Positions 49,365 to 60,453 are shown, counted from the stretch's first letter. The stretch: DNA of 64,000 nt from Prorocentrum cordatum (GCA_963575745.1 CAUYUJ010008158.1:22501-86500); one strand, 5' to 3'. The notes: generated from the sequence alone by a model not told the origin. Program-made: numbers and translations.

Positions 49365-49720
49365 TGGACAGACCTCCTACCCTGACACCCCTCCGAGGGA
49401 TGACTGGGGGGGGGGTGGATATCATGGCGGGGGCCATGGTACTTCCCCAGATTTTATGGTGCCTCTTCTCATTTCATTACGTCCCTGGACCCCGCTGGGC
49501 CGCGCACATGCCGCCGGTCATGATTTGCACCCACCCCTCTTGGACACCCCCCTCGTGGACGCTCCCGATGACACGTCGACTGAGGAATTGGCCGTTTTCG
49601 GTTCGCGAGAGGGCGTCGCGGCCGTCCTTCTTGCGGGTCCGGGTCCGTCGGTTTCGGTCCCAGGCCGTTTTCACTAAGGGGAGATTTGCTAAAAGGAGGT
49701 TTGTCCACCGCCGAGCATTA
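49365..49720 (+). repeat. dispersed repeat, filled-site version
   Basis: Same sequence as 46360-46535, but interrupted at TGACAC by a 186-bp insertion (49389-49574). Confidence 0.85.
49389..49574 (+). mobile_element. 186-bp non-autonomous insertion with TGACAC direct repeats
   Basis: TGACAC at 49383-49388 and again at 49569-49574 bracket a 180-bp body (CCCTCCGAGGGATGACTGG through ACGCTCCCGA). The uninterrupted site exists at 46384. A relative of the body is at 30975-31150. It has no coding capacity and no obvious terminal inverted repeats. It could be a small transposon or an introner-like element. Confidence 0.75.
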
Positions 49721-49979
49721 CACAGTCTACGCCACGTGGCCTGCACCACAAATAGCTTGCATTCCACCGATGGCACCACGCAGCTCACGCCGCACATATC
49801 TAGTATCCCAGAGACTCGGCGGTGCCATCAGCCGAGACTGGGGTTGTCTGCCTCTTCTGCGTACTGTCCATGCTTCTCTACCTACTAGTACGGGTATTCT
49901 TGTTTCGATTGTAAACCTCCGCCTTGTTTCCACATTCAGACCCAGTCGTTTTCAGATTCATTGACACTGAGGGCGATTC

Positions 49980-50260
49980 ACCCTCATACTCACTCATACG
50001 TAGCTTCAGACCCACTGACCAGCTTACTCATACCCAGGATCACTCTCATCCATATTTTTCGCGCCTAAACTTATTCATAGTAAGATTGTTATGATTCAGA
50101 CCATACACCCACGCATATCCGCTAGTACTCAAGCCCACTCATACTCAGCCTCCATCATATTCGGCCACAGTCACACTCATACTCACTCGTGCTCACGCTT
50201 GCCCTCACACAGCCCACAATTTGCTGTCACTCACACTCAGGCCCTATTTTGTGCTCCTCA
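49980..50260. repeat. degenerate ACTCAT/CTCATAC repeats
   Basis: CTCATACTCACTCATAC and CACACTCATACTCACTCG words recur irregularly. Confidence 0.7.
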
Positions 50261-50558
50261 TAGTCAGATTTGCCCGCGTTTACCGCGACGTAGCAGGCGT
50301 AGCATTTGGGCACCCCCACGAGAAGCGTCGTGCACGCTGACGCTCGTCCGGCCGCGGCCTGCTCGTGGGGATCCCTGGAGCGCAGCGCTCGTCTTGTCCC
50401 TCCGGCCCCCCTCGCGTGAGCGCCTCACGGCCGCCGCGGGGACAGCAGGCCGAGCATCTGGGCACCCCCGGGGAGGACCCCCCTTCGGAGAGGGGGGCAC
50501 CTGCCCTTCTCACTGCTTATAAACTCAGCGCACCGAAAGCTGAAATCTATGTGTCTCG

Positions 50559-50766
50559 AGCTCCATCATTGACGAACGAGCAACACACACATACCCATAG
50601 GGGGAACGTTGAGAGGAGGACTGGCTACGGGTATTGGTGCGGGTTGTCGGATCCTGGGGGGCGCTTCCTTTCGAGCGGGGACCCCCATCCGACAACACGC
50701 ACCCATAGCCCGCTCCGTCCCACCTATGGATATGGGTGCGTGTTGTTCGTTCGTCAATCATGGAGG
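50559..50766. repeat. 208-bp MITE-like element with long terminal inverted repeats
   Basis: Left arm begins CTCCATCATTGACGAACGAG; right arm ends CTCGTTCGTCAATCATGGAG-like (50719-50766, complementary over about 48 bp with mismatches). The inner arms also pair (GTTGTCGGATCC / CATCCGACAAC), so nearly the whole element folds back. Confidence 0.85.
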
Positions 50767-51420
50767 ACAGGGAAGATGCCCGCTCGCGGCCAGGGTGCGG
50801 GACGCCCCGAGCGACGAGCTCGCTCTGCCCCTGCCCGGCGGTGCCGCATCTCTGCCTCTTGGCCTCGGGCGGAGAGAGCTCTGCGCATGCGCCGATCCTG
50901 ACAGCGCCCATCCTCGACCCAGGATCGGTGCACATGCACCCTCCCCGGCCAAGGCAAGAGGGCGTGTGCGCCGATCCTGGGCTCAGGACGGGCCTGGCCA
51001 GAGTCGCTGTGTGAGTGCATCGTTCTCTGTCCTCGACTTGCCTGCTCCCTCCTCCGCTCCCCGCGTCCTGCGGGGACGGTGTAGGCAGGCCTATGGCTCC
51101 AGCGATAGGCCCTGCATCCATATGATTTCGCAGGGGCATCTTCCAAGCGTTCCGAGCTTTCAGTAGTGTAGGGACTTGGACACCGCCCCCTAAGCGCCTT
51201 TACCTTTTTACCCCCGTGCCCCATCGCCGCTCCGGCGCACGCTGCACCCCGTGGCCTCCCCGCAGGCGCCTCGCGCTGCGGCTGCCGCCCCCGTGGGGCG
51301 GCCGAGCCCCGCGCCCGCTCCGCGCCTCGTGGGGGGAAGGCACAGGCCCGCAGCCGCGGCCTCAGCGGGGCGTTTTTTTTGTTTTTGTTTTTTGTTTTCC
51401 CCCCCTCCTGGTAAAAAATC
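50767..51420. other. GC-rich noncoding DNA
   Basis: CGCCGATCCTG words are repeated at about 50890 and 50971. No gene recognised. Confidence 0.4.
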
Positions 51421-51545
51421 AGCATTATTATTATTATTATTATTATCATTGTTATTATTATGTTTATTGTTATTATTATGTTTTTTTGTGTTTTTTGTTT
51501 TTGCTGTTTGTTTTTTGTTTATATATATATATATATATGTTTCCC
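51421..51545. repeat. (ATT)n, T-rich and (TA)n microsatellites
   Basis: ATTATTATT run, then TTTTTGTTTTT words, then (TA)n at about 51518-51538. Confidence 0.95.
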
Positions 51546-51605
51546 CCCCCCACGGCTGCCCCGTGCAGGGCGTCTCCGTGCGACCGCGCATCTCGCCAAA
51601 GACAA

Positions 51606-51752
51606 ACCTGCCACCAGCTAGGAGGCCCGCTGCCCCACCCTCTCGAGCCGGTGGCACCCCAATTCTGGGCACGCCTCCAGAGAGCTCCTGGAAGGAGGTG
51701 CCACCAGCTCGAGGGGAGGGAGCGGCCGCCCCCCTAGCTGGTAGCAGTGGTA
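51606..51752. repeat. fold-back element with CCACCAGCTAGG arms
   Basis: The left arm CTGCCACCAGCTAGGAGGCC pairs with CCCCCCTAGCTGGTAGCAG near the right end. Inner words (GAGCCGGTGGCACC / GGTGCCACCAGCTC) also pair. Confidence 0.75.
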
Positions 51753-51944
51753 CCTTCTCTCTCCCGAGTATCTGCGGGACCGCGCCCCGGAGTCCAGACC
51801 GCAAGGGAGCGGATACGGCCATGTGCGCTGCTCGTGATAGCTCCGCTCCGCCCCGCTCCGCCCTGGCTCGGGCGGCCGCCGCGCCCGCCGCGCAGTGGCG
51901 CCGCGCAGCATGTCCGTCGACGACGCGCACGGCGTGCTGCTGGT

Positions 51945-52095
51945 GCCCCCCTCCCTCCTCCTCCTCCTTCCTCATCCGCTCCTCCTCCTCCTCCCTCCTC
52001 CTCCTCCTCTCCTACTCCTCCTCAGCCTTTCCCTCCTCCTCATCCTCCTCCCGCATCATCCCTCCTCCTCATACTCCTCCTCCCCCCCCCTCCCC
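51945..52095. repeat. (TCC)n microsatellite
   Basis: Interrupted CTCCTCCTC run. Confidence 0.95.
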
Positions 52096-52274
52096 AGGTG
52101 CCCCCCGAGCAGCTGGAGTTGCCGTCAGCGGCGGCGTTCGCGTTCGCCGTCGGGCCCGACACCGGGCGGGGCCTCCTCGACCCCGCCGCCTGGCCCGAGT
52201 GGGCGGTGATATGGTACGCCTCGGGGGAGAGAAAGCGTGCGTCGTGCGGGACGGTTTCCCCCGGGGCCATAGGC

Positions 52275-52445
52275 GACCCGAGGAGGAGGAAGAGGAGGAG
52301 GAGGATTAGGAGGGGGAGGGGGAGGAGGAGATGGAGGAGGAGGAGGAGGAGGAGGAGGAGGAGGAGGAGGAGGAGGAGGAGGAGGAGGAGGAGGAGGAGG
52401 AGGAGGGAGGATGATGAGGAGGAGGAGGAGCAGGAGGAGGAGGAT
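52275..52445. repeat. (GGA)n microsatellite
   Basis: Long GGAGGAGGA run; reverse-strand equivalent of the nearby (TCC)n. Confidence 0.95.
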
Positions 52446-52512
52446 GACGGGTCGCCTAAGCCCTTCGGATCCGAAACCCTCCACGTCGTGCGGGACGAGA
52501 GGGTAGGATACA

Positions 52513-52690
52513 GTGGGGGCCCATGCCAAGAAACACGCTGCTTGCCTCCAGGGTGCCCTGGGTTTCTCGGGTTTCGATGGTTTTTCTATGGAAGGCGTGG
52601 CGCTCCCACACCAGAAATAAGCAGACGTCCTGAGGTCTCAGGGTTGGGTTTCTTGTGGAATGTTTCTTGTGGTCGAGCCCCTACTGTAGG
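52513..52690 (+). repeat. dispersed repeat ending CCTACTGTAGGG, copy 2
   Basis: See 22730-22885. This copy has a small internal duplication (TTTCTTGTGG twice). Confidence 0.75.
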
Positions 52691-52925
52691 GAAGGGGGGT
52701 ACGGCATCTGCTGCATGCAGCTGGTTTCCACCCCGCCGCCGGGTCCACTCCTCGATACATGGGCGCCTCGTAGCGCCAGGAGGCGCCAGGAAACCCAGCT
52801 ACGTGCGCTGACTCTCTACCCTGCCCTTCGCTATCCTACCCGTTCGCTCCCCGAATACCGTCGGTTCGCGTCGTGTCGACTGGTTGCGACCCTGCCGCCG
52901 GCGTTCAGCGTTGACCGACGATGAA

Positions 52926-53101
52926 CGATCTGACGCTTCGAGAACGGCCGATCGTTCAAGGCTGGGCGACCCCCGCAGTGTCAGAAGCCAACGCCGAAGT
53001 CGGCATGACAGGAGCGATCTGAAGTTTCGAGAATGGCCGATCGTTCAGGGTTGGACGATCCCCGCGGTGTCGGAAGCCAACGCCGAAGTCGGCATGACGC
53101 G
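52926..53101 (+). repeat. tandem duplication of an 89-bp unit
   Basis: CGATCTGA-G-TTCGAGAA-GG starts at 52926 and again at 53015. Both end with CCGAAGTCGGCATGAC. Confidence 0.9.
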
Positions 53102-53105
53102 AACC

Positions 53106-53253
53106 TGCGGTACCCATGCCGACGCTCTTCCTTCGTTCTCGCTCTCCCCGGGCCTCCTGGAGGGCCCTCGTGGCGACCACCTGCTGGGCTCGCCTCGGAA
53201 TCCCTGTCGGAGCGCGCCCCTGGGCGAGCTCCAGGGCGTGGCGGTATCGGTGT
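53106..53253. repeat. MITE-like element, TACCGATACCGC arm family, copy 2
   Basis: Left arm GGTACCCATGCCGACGC; right arm GGGCGTGGCGGTATCGGTGTC, complementary with mismatches. Confidence 0.6.
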
Positions 53254-53938
53254 CTTTCTGCTTCCCCCTCTTTCCAGGCCGCTCGAGAATGGGGTCGGAG
53301 GATCGCGCCGCGACGCCGCAGCATCGCTGGTGCGGCGCGACCTGCATCCAGATGTTCAGCCGATGCGTCGGCGGCGCGGCCCGACCTCGCGGCCCATTTC
53401 GGCCCCTGTCGGGCGGCCTCCAGGTACGCTGGCATGTGCGGCCTGGCGGTCGTGAACCTTGCGGCTTATACGGGAAGCCTGTCACGGCCGCCCACATCCG
53501 GTTCCCCCTCTCACGGGCCACGTGGTCAACCGTCCAGCCTTTCACCATTCAGCTGTCTCAACTCCGGCTTCATCCTTCTCGCCTCGTCTCTCCTTGTCCC
53601 CCATCCATCCCTGCTTCTCCGCTGCCGTTTAGGGCCCTTGAGCCAGGGCACCCGGGAAAGAGCGATCGACGATGCGATCCGAGCCGGTCCTCGATCGACG
53701 CTCTGTGCTCAGTGCGGGAGGTAGGTAAGCGGACACGTGAGAGTCTGGGAGGGAGAGCAAGGGAAGAGGAGGAAGGGGAAGGGGGAAGGAAGGTGAGGGT
53801 GGGGTGCGATGGAAGGAGAGGGGAACGGAGGTGAGTGGAAGGAAGGCAAGGGCGGGAGGTCTAGGAATGGGGCAGGGCCGAGCCACGCCTGCTCGAACGA
53901 GTTGAAGAACAGGAGACCGCGTAATATTGATGTCTCTT
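53254..53938. other. noncoding with a dispersed-repeat fragment
   Basis: About 53285-53400 resembles the GATGCATCGCCGATG family (GGGGTCGGAGGATCGCGCC). The rest shows no recognisable gene. Confidence 0.45.
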
Positions 53939-54066
53939 AGGTTTGCGCGGATTTCTTGGATCGGCGCTGGGCCCCCCTGGCGGCGCCCCCGGTGCCGCCG
54001 TTGGCGCGCTCCGCGCGCCGTGGAAGGGGGGGCCACCGCCGATGCAAGAAGTCCGCGCGGACCTCC
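53939..54066. repeat. fold-back element FB1 copy F
   Basis: Left arm AGGTTTGCGCGGATTTCTTG; right arm CAAGAAGTCCGCGCGGACCT. Confidence 0.8.
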
Positions 54067-54320
54067 GAGAACTTGTGCTCGTGCAGTTGTTTCTTCCTCT
54101 ACCTCTGTCCGATGAGTTCGAAGAGTCAGTGGCCACCGGTGGCAAAGCTTGATGGAACGCGTTCCCACCCAGGAAATTGCTGGGCGCTCGCGCGCGGGGC
54201 CCGCGTCCGACGGCTGGGCGAGGGGGCACACACGGAAGAGCAAACCGCGCACGTCGTTGCGTGAAATCCGACCCCGAACCAAACCTCCGGGTCGGTTTGA
54301 GAGGTCTCAGAGGAGGAAGA

Positions 54321-54431
54321 GGTACCGACACCGCTGCTCGTCCTGGAGATCTCTTGTCGCCACGGCTGGATTCTCGGAATTCTGGTCATAATGCGCACCG
54401 GGAGAGGTCCGGGGAGTAGCGGTATCGGTAC
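54321..54431. repeat. MITE-like element, TACCGATACCGC arm family, copy 3
   Basis: Left arm GGTACCGACACCGCTGCTC; right arm GAGTAGCGGTATCGGTACC. Clean roughly 19-bp terminal inverted repeats around about 70 bp. Confidence 0.75.
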
Positions 54432-54669
54432 CATGCTATTTCGCCAAGATCGCCGCGGCGATCGCGGCGGCCGCACATCGGGGCAAGGTCTTTGTCAAGG
54501 AGTTGCATGCCCCTTCCCAGCCACCCCTTTGCTCAGCGCTGCAGGCGTGGCTCATCGATCAGCAATACAATATAGCGATAGAGGGTTGTCAATTTGTGTA
54601 CAGCATTGACAGTCCTGTTTTGTTCCCCACCCGGCAGGTAGGGGTCGTTAAATTTTAAGAACAGATTCC

Positions 54670-54870
54670 CGACCCGCCCACCCTGCATACCGCGGCCGCC
54701 AGATCCGAGAGTCCCCGAGACTCCCGCGCTTCCCGACCCGACCCGCCCAACCTGCATACCGCGGCAGCCAGATCCCCAGATTCACCGCGAGCCCCCAAGA
54801 TTCCCACCCGATCTACCCACTCTACGTACCACGGCCGCCAGATCCCCAGGTCCACCGAGAATCCCCAATA
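54670..54870 (+). repeat. three tandem units of about 70-80 bp
   Basis: Each unit carries CCC-CCTGCATACCGCGGC, GCCAGATCCCCAG and CCGAGA-TCCC-like words. Confidence 0.75.
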
Positions 54871-55699
54871 TTGACGCCCCTGTGAGCAGGACAGAAAATA
54901 ACCAACAACACAGAGCACATCATAACATGACATACTATAGCATCACCACCATCACATACCATGGCATACCATGGCATACCCAAACATGCCATGACACATC
55001 GGATCTTACATGCCATAGCATACCACCATACGTCGTTACCCAGTAGAGAAGGGCATACAAACACATACCATACCATATCATACTTCATGCCACAACATGG
55101 TAACACATATCATACCATACTATAGCACATCATAGTGCACAAACACATGACGCATCACACCGTCATATTACACGCCATACCATGTCGCCATACAGCAATC
55201 CATGCCTTACCATAACACAATATATCATGCCATCATGCATTATAATAACACAATCACGCTCCTGCCATAACCCACAATACTTAGCGTACGTGTAATACCG
55301 CGGAGGCAGCACATGCAATTTAGCGCAATCTGTTGTTCCACATTGAGTACAAGTATCTTGACAACACAGGTCATAGCACACAACCCTGACCAGGGGACGA
55401 CGTAACCAGTACACGATTGCATACCATCTGTACTACTGCTACCATTACGGCATTATATCCGATATCATACAATAAATGAAGAGGTCCGCCGCACCATCTG
55501 ACCATCAGTGGAACATATCCTAGCACATCATCTGAACCACCGCATATCGTAACCACCATAGATGGACACAGCAGAACGACATACCGCAACACACCATATC
55601 ACGTTCTCTTTCTGGCAGGGTTGGCACGAGTAGAGTGAATCACCACTGAAGTGGAACAACATAGCACAACCGAGCGCACCCGACTAATATCAAACGCGT
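54871..55699. repeat. AT-richer CATACCA-repeat region
   Basis: CATACCATA/ATGGCATACC words recur densely from about 54920 to 55250 and then thin out. No gene recognised on either strand. Confidence 0.65.
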
Positions 55700-56160
55700 C
55701 GTGCGCGCCGATGTCAGGCTGTCCACAGGAACAAACAGGCGCAGCAACGACCGATTTGACAACGTATATAGTGTGACAGGCCTCACGACGCCAAGCGGGC
55801 CCGTGCTCCCACCGAATAGTGGCGCCCTGTCAAATACAGCATCCACGCCCACGTAAGGCTGTCCACAGGACAAACACAGGCGCAGCAACGACCGATTAGA
55901 TGACATAGCGAACGTTACAGGCGTCACGACGTCACGCTGCCCTGTCCAGAGCAAAGCAGCAGAAGCCATATGTGAATACAACAGACCATAACCGAACATA
56001 GCGTCATAGAGTATGATACAGCAGGGACCGAGTAACGCCGTCCTATAATATGCGACATGTGCGCCGAACCCACGCTGAGCACAGACACCAGTAGCAGCAA
56101 CGACCGATTAGACGACATATCAAACGTGGCAGGCTTCAGGACGTCACACCGGCGCGTCCC
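55700..56160 (+). repeat. three spaced copies of a roughly 90-bp unit
   Basis: GCAGCAACGACCGATT followed by GACA/GACATA and a CAGGC-TCA-GACG-CA segment at about 55740, 55885 and 56096. The first two are preceded by GGCTGTCCACAGGA. Confidence 0.8.
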
Positions 56161-56224
56161 GAACATAACAACATAATGTAATCATCTACATTTGGACATA
56201 CTTGTTGCGAGCCTGACATTTCAC

Positions 56225-56690
56225 AATATCTAATGCCGTTCGGCCCATCCCGCCATTGTGCCTGGGTTGTGGGTCATAGTCGTCTAGGATGTTCGTTGGG
56301 ATGCCGCGGGGGGCCTCTTGGGGGCCGTTTGAAGGCCTCGTGGGAACCATTTTGGGGCCTCTTCGGGCGTCTTTGAGATCTCTCGGGGGCCTCTTGGCGC
56401 CATTTTGGGGCATTGGGGGGCCTCTTGGGGGCTCTTGCTCCTGGGGCTTTTTTGGGGGCTTGGAGCCCTTTTTGGGGCCTCTCGGGGGCGAACTGAGGGG
56501 CCTCTTGGGCAGATCTTGGGAGCCTTCTGGACCTTCTTAGACGCTGTGAAAGCACGCGAGGCGAGTATAGTGAAAACGCACGCATTCTGGGGGGGTTATG
56601 CTGGGGAGTGCTCTTGGGGCCCTCTTGGGGCGTCTTGGGGCAACAGTGGGCCATCTTGATGCTGTCTTGGACCGCTCTGGGGAACATCAT
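56225..56690 (+). repeat. dispersed CTTGGGG-rich repeat, copy 4 of 5
   Basis: Head CGTTCGGCCCATCCCGCCA and GTTGTGGGTCATAG; tail AGACGCTGTGAAAGC, GAGGCGAGTATAGTG. Confidence 0.8.
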
Positions 56691-56992
56691 GTAGCCATCT
56701 GATGCGTTTCTTGGGACACTCGGGAGTTTGGGAGGTAGTATTGTTTTATGTCTTTGTGTTCTTTTTTTTTTCTTTGTTTTCTTTTGTGTGCTGTTTTTTT
56801 TGAGGTCTGTGTTTTTTTTTTTTTGTTTACTCTTTCTATATTTTTTGTTTGATTGATTGTCTATTTTCTTGTTATTTTTGTTTTGGTTTTGAGGTTGGCT
56901 GACCCAGTTCCAACAGCTCCTGGAAACTCCCGTACAGCTCGGGTCGGTGGAGCCCTTTTCTTTTTTTTTTTCGATTTGACTTTTTTTTTTTT
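56691..56992. repeat. T-rich tract
   Basis: Many runs of 8-11 T separated by TTTTGTTT words. No gene. Confidence 0.85.
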
Positions 56993-57225
56993 GAGACGGG
57001 GGTCAGTGCAAACGGGGGTCAGCCAGGGCACCAGATCCTGCAGGATCCTGCGGAAGACCCCCTCTGGCTGACCCGGGTTAGCGAGCCGCTCGTGGCCGCG
57101 AGGCGGCCGCGCATATTGGCTGACCCGGGTTTGCGAAGACCTGCGTTGCAGTTTTTTTCCTGCATTGCAGTTTTTGGTTTCCTGCTGACCCGGGTCTGGA
57201 TTGACCCGGGTCAGAAGATCCCCGA
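56993..57225 (+). repeat. dispersed repeat (GACGGGGGTCAGTGCA...), copy 2
   Basis: See 45303-45520. It is slightly longer through a duplicated CTGACCCGGGT word. The poly-T before it differs from the sequence before copy 1, so the left boundary is near GAGACGGGGGTCAG. Confidence 0.88.
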
Positions 57226-57600
57226 CCGGGAATTCCCGGGCATTTTTGGTGAATCTCAGAAAACTTGGGGACCAGGCCTTTCAGAATCTGGGAAAGACTG
57301 CGTGTTGTGGACGTTTGGAGGGGGGGGGGGTGTTCGAGCCCCGAGCCCCCCCCCCCCGCGGAATTGTAGAGGGTCGGGGGGAGGCTCGAGCCAGGGAGGG
57401 AGGGGGGGCCTCAGGAGGGGGGGGTCGCATCGGGCCCCCCCTTCATTGCAGGGGGGGCGGGGGGGGGGGTCGAACCGCCCCTCTCCCCCCCTCTCTCTCA
57501 AGGGGGAGGGGCGTCCAGGCGGGGGGTGGGGGTCGAACAGGGGGCAGGGCCTCCCCCCCCTGATTGCCCCCCCCCCCCCCTCTGACTTGCGAGGGTTCGA
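57226..57600. repeat. poly-G / poly-C homopolymer-rich region
   Basis: Runs of 8-14 G or C alternate (57309-57320, 57346-57358, 57462-57470, 57568-57581). Frames across it are unreliable. Confidence 0.85.
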
Positions 57601-57614
57601 ACCGCCAAAACCCC

Positions 57615-58195
57615 CTGCAACCGACGACGGCGAGCGCCGGCGCCGGCGCCGGCGCCGCCGTCGGGCAGCGACGACGAAGGTGATGACGCCGCCGACGACG
57701 ACGACGACGCAGACGACGACGGCGACGACGACGGCGACGGCGACGACAACGACGAAGACGACGACGACGACGACGTCGACGACGACGACGACGACGTTGA
57801 CGACGACGGTGACGACGACGACGATGACGATGACGACGCTTACGCCGACAACGGTGACGGTGACGCCGACGACGACGCCGACGACGACGAAGACGATGAC
57901 GACGACGTTGACGACGACGACGACGTCGGCGACGGCGACGAGGACGACGACGCAGACGACGACGAAGTCGACGAAGACGACGACGACGACGTTGACGACG
58001 GTGACAACGACGACGATGACGGTGACGACGCTTACGCCGACAACGTTGACGGTGACGCCGACGACGCTGCCGACGACGACAACGAAGACGAAGACGACGA
58101 CGACGTCGACGACGACGACGACGACCATGACGGCGACGACGATGGCGACGGCGACGACGACGACGCTGCCGACGACGACGCCGTTGACGATGATC
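57615..58195. repeat. (GAC)n / (ACG)n tract
   Basis: About 580 bp of GAC-GAC-GAT/GCC triplets; poly-Thr or poly-Val frames are artefacts. A block beginning GACGACGCTTACGCCGACAA occurs at about 57833 and 58025, so the tract has longer-period duplication. Confidence 0.95.
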
Positions 58196-58284
58196 GATCT
58201 TCTGTAGTTCATCAACAAAGACGGCTCGAGCCCTAGAAAGATTCTATAAAGCTTGGATCGAGCCCTAGTAAGACCGCTGTGAAC

Positions 58285-58760
58285 CCCAGATCTCTTGCTC
58301 GCTCGCTCGCTCGACCAAGCGAGCGAGCGAGCGAGGGGACCGACCCCCTCCTTCCCTCACTCGCCCGCTTGCGTGCTCGAGCGAGCCTGCGCACGAACAT
58401 GCGTGCACCATGCATTTGATGACCCGCTCTGCCCGACCCGCCCGACTCGCTCGCTCGCCCGCTTGCTCGAGCGAACGAGCGAGAGCCAGCGAGCAAGCCA
58501 CCACCACTTATTCGATGTCCCGCCCGCTCGAACCGACCGCCACTGGCTTCCGAGAGCGACCGTGCGAGAGGACCCTCTGCTTCCCTTGCTCGCTCGCTCG
58601 CTCGGCCGAGCGAGCCTGCGAGCAAGCGAGCTCCATGTGCATTTCCTGTCCCGCCCGCTTGACCCGACCCGCCCAGCTCCCTCGTTCGCGTTCCTGCTCA
58701 AGCCAGCGAGCGAGCGGGCGAGCGGCAACCATGCATCTAACGACCCGCACACCCGGCCCG
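58285..58760. repeat. GCTC / GAGC palindromic repeat region
   Basis: Runs of GCTCGCTCGCTCG meet CGAGCGAGCGAG, as at about 58297-58338, giving large hairpins. Four such blocks are separated by recurring CCCGACCCGCCC-GCTC and ACCATGCAT words at about 110-150 bp spacing. Confidence 0.85.
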
Positions 58761-59369
58761 ACCCGATCAGGAGGGATTCGACCATGGTCGACTCCAGCTA
58801 TAGTGGGTTTCTTGTAGACGTGGACCGGGTCCAGTTCTGATGCTATTGAGGTTGGAACCAGCGGTAATTAGTAGGCCTCAATGAGAATTGGATCGAAGCT
58901 CGGTAACATTGAACATGAGCTGGATCTAGCTGCAGTAGGTATCTCTTCGAGTATGATCGAAACCGACGGGGATGCTAGCAAAGCTGGATCATCCAGCGAT
59001 AGTGAGAGCCTGTTCGAGTTGGATCGAGCTTTGGCTCGATTCAATCGATCCATGCGCACGAGGATTCTATCAGAGTAGGATCGAGCCTTTGTCGAATTTT
59101 CATTATGGGGAGGGCGGGGTGGGGGGGGGGGGGGGGGGGGGGGGGGGACAGTTCGACCCCCCCCCGTTTGGAGGGCCCCCCCATTCTCTCTGTTAGCCAC
59201 GCCGACGTCCGCCCCCCCATCGCTCGAAGGGCATGCGAAATATTTCTTGGCGTTCAAGTGTTTCTCCAAGGTAAGCGTCCAGGAAACACGTTCCTCTCGA
59301 ATCCTGCAGCCCCTCTACCGCTCAGGCCTGCAGGGCTGCATGAGCAGCAGAGCACTCCGCTACCTGCTC
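58761..59369. other. noncoding; GATCGAGC words and a poly-G run
   Basis: TTGGATCGAGC-type words recur from 58250 to 59090; poly-G at about 59119-59147. No gene recognised. Confidence 0.5.
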
Positions 59370-59790
59370 AAGGCGGAATCTCTTGGGTCCCCTTTGAGGC
59401 CGTCTTGGAACCCTCTTGGGCTGTTTTTGGCGCGCCTTGGGCCGTCTTGGGGCTGAGGTCTTCTTGGGGCTCTCTTGGAGGCTTCTTGGGCTGTTTTGGG
59501 GTGGTCTTGGGGGCCTCTAGGGCCGTCTTGGAGCGTCGGAAAGCTGAAAAGGCGAAAACGCCAACATCTCTTCAACAACTGCAGGGCCATCTATGACTTT
59601 TGCCTCTCGGGGCCCGCTTGGGAGGCCTCTTGGTGCCCCTTGGAGGCCTCCTGGGCCTGAAGCCATCTTCGGCGTCTTGGAACGATCTTTCGGTGACCCG
59701 GGGCCCTCTTTTGGACCTTTTTTGGGGGCATCCTGGGGCCCTCGTGGGCCGTCTTCTTCGGGCCATCCTGGGACCGAGAGAGCCACGCGG
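59370..59790 (+). repeat. dispersed CTTGGGG-rich repeat, copy 5 of 5
   Basis: The head is degraded; the body is typical, and the tail (GGAGCGTCGGAAAGCTGAAA, GCGAAAACG) is followed by a second body segment. Confidence 0.7.
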
Positions 59791-60082
59791 GAAGACGCGG
59801 GCGGGTCCCCACGGGCACGCCGGGAGCCCCGGCAAAAGTCTCGGAGATTGGGGTCTGGGGCCTTTAGAAAGACTCCGCGGGACGGAGGGCTGGGGCTCCA
59901 GGGATCAAGCTCAGTATCGTTGAACCGATTCCGAGCCCCATCTCCATCCAGGCCCCCACCATCTCGTCCCCCCAGTTGGGGATCTGCCCTTGGAGATCTG
60001 ACGGGAACTGCCCGTATCCCCATGCAGGGGGGTCAACGGGCCAGTGGGGCCCAGGCCACGCGAGGTGGGGATAGGGATCGGT

Positions 60083-60182
60083 GAAGCGAGGGAGGAGGAG
60101 GAAGCGGAGGAGGAGGAGGAGGAGGAGGAGGAGGAGGAGGAGGAGGAGGAGGAGGAGGAGGAGGAGGAGGAGGAGGAGGGGG
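60083..60182. repeat. (GGA)n microsatellite
   Basis: About 90 bp of near-perfect GGA/GAG. Confidence 0.97.
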
Positions 60183-60285
60183 CCCGAGGACACGCCCGCT
60201 CCGTGCCCCGGAGGCACGGCGCGGCACCCGCGGGCCGGGGTGGCCCGGCAGGAGCGCGGAGGAGGGCACGTGGCATCGGCTACAC

Positions 60286-60453
60286 CCAAGAGTGACCTCT
60301 CGCCGGAGTGGCCTTTGGGTGCGGGCCCGTCGGGGCTCCCCTGTTGCCGAACGCGATGCGGTAGTAGCGTCGTGCGCGCTTGCGTTTGGTCCCCCCGTGG
60401 CCCCCAAAGAGCCGCGCACCAAGGGTCACTCTTGCCCAGGGTCACTCTCACGT
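60286..60453. repeat. inverted-repeat element with AAGAGTGACC arms, copy 2
   Basis: Left arm CCAAGAGTGACCTCTCGCC; right end has GGGTCACTCTTGCCCAGG and GGTCACTCTCACG. Homologous to 44894-45095 without its internal duplication. Confidence 0.7.

Noticed and set aside
56274-56690. Minus-strand Pro/Arg/Lys/Gln ORFs in the CTTGGGG family as proteins
   Set aside because: All copies give similar low-complexity peptides in several frames, with body length varying and no conserved start; explained by the repeat.
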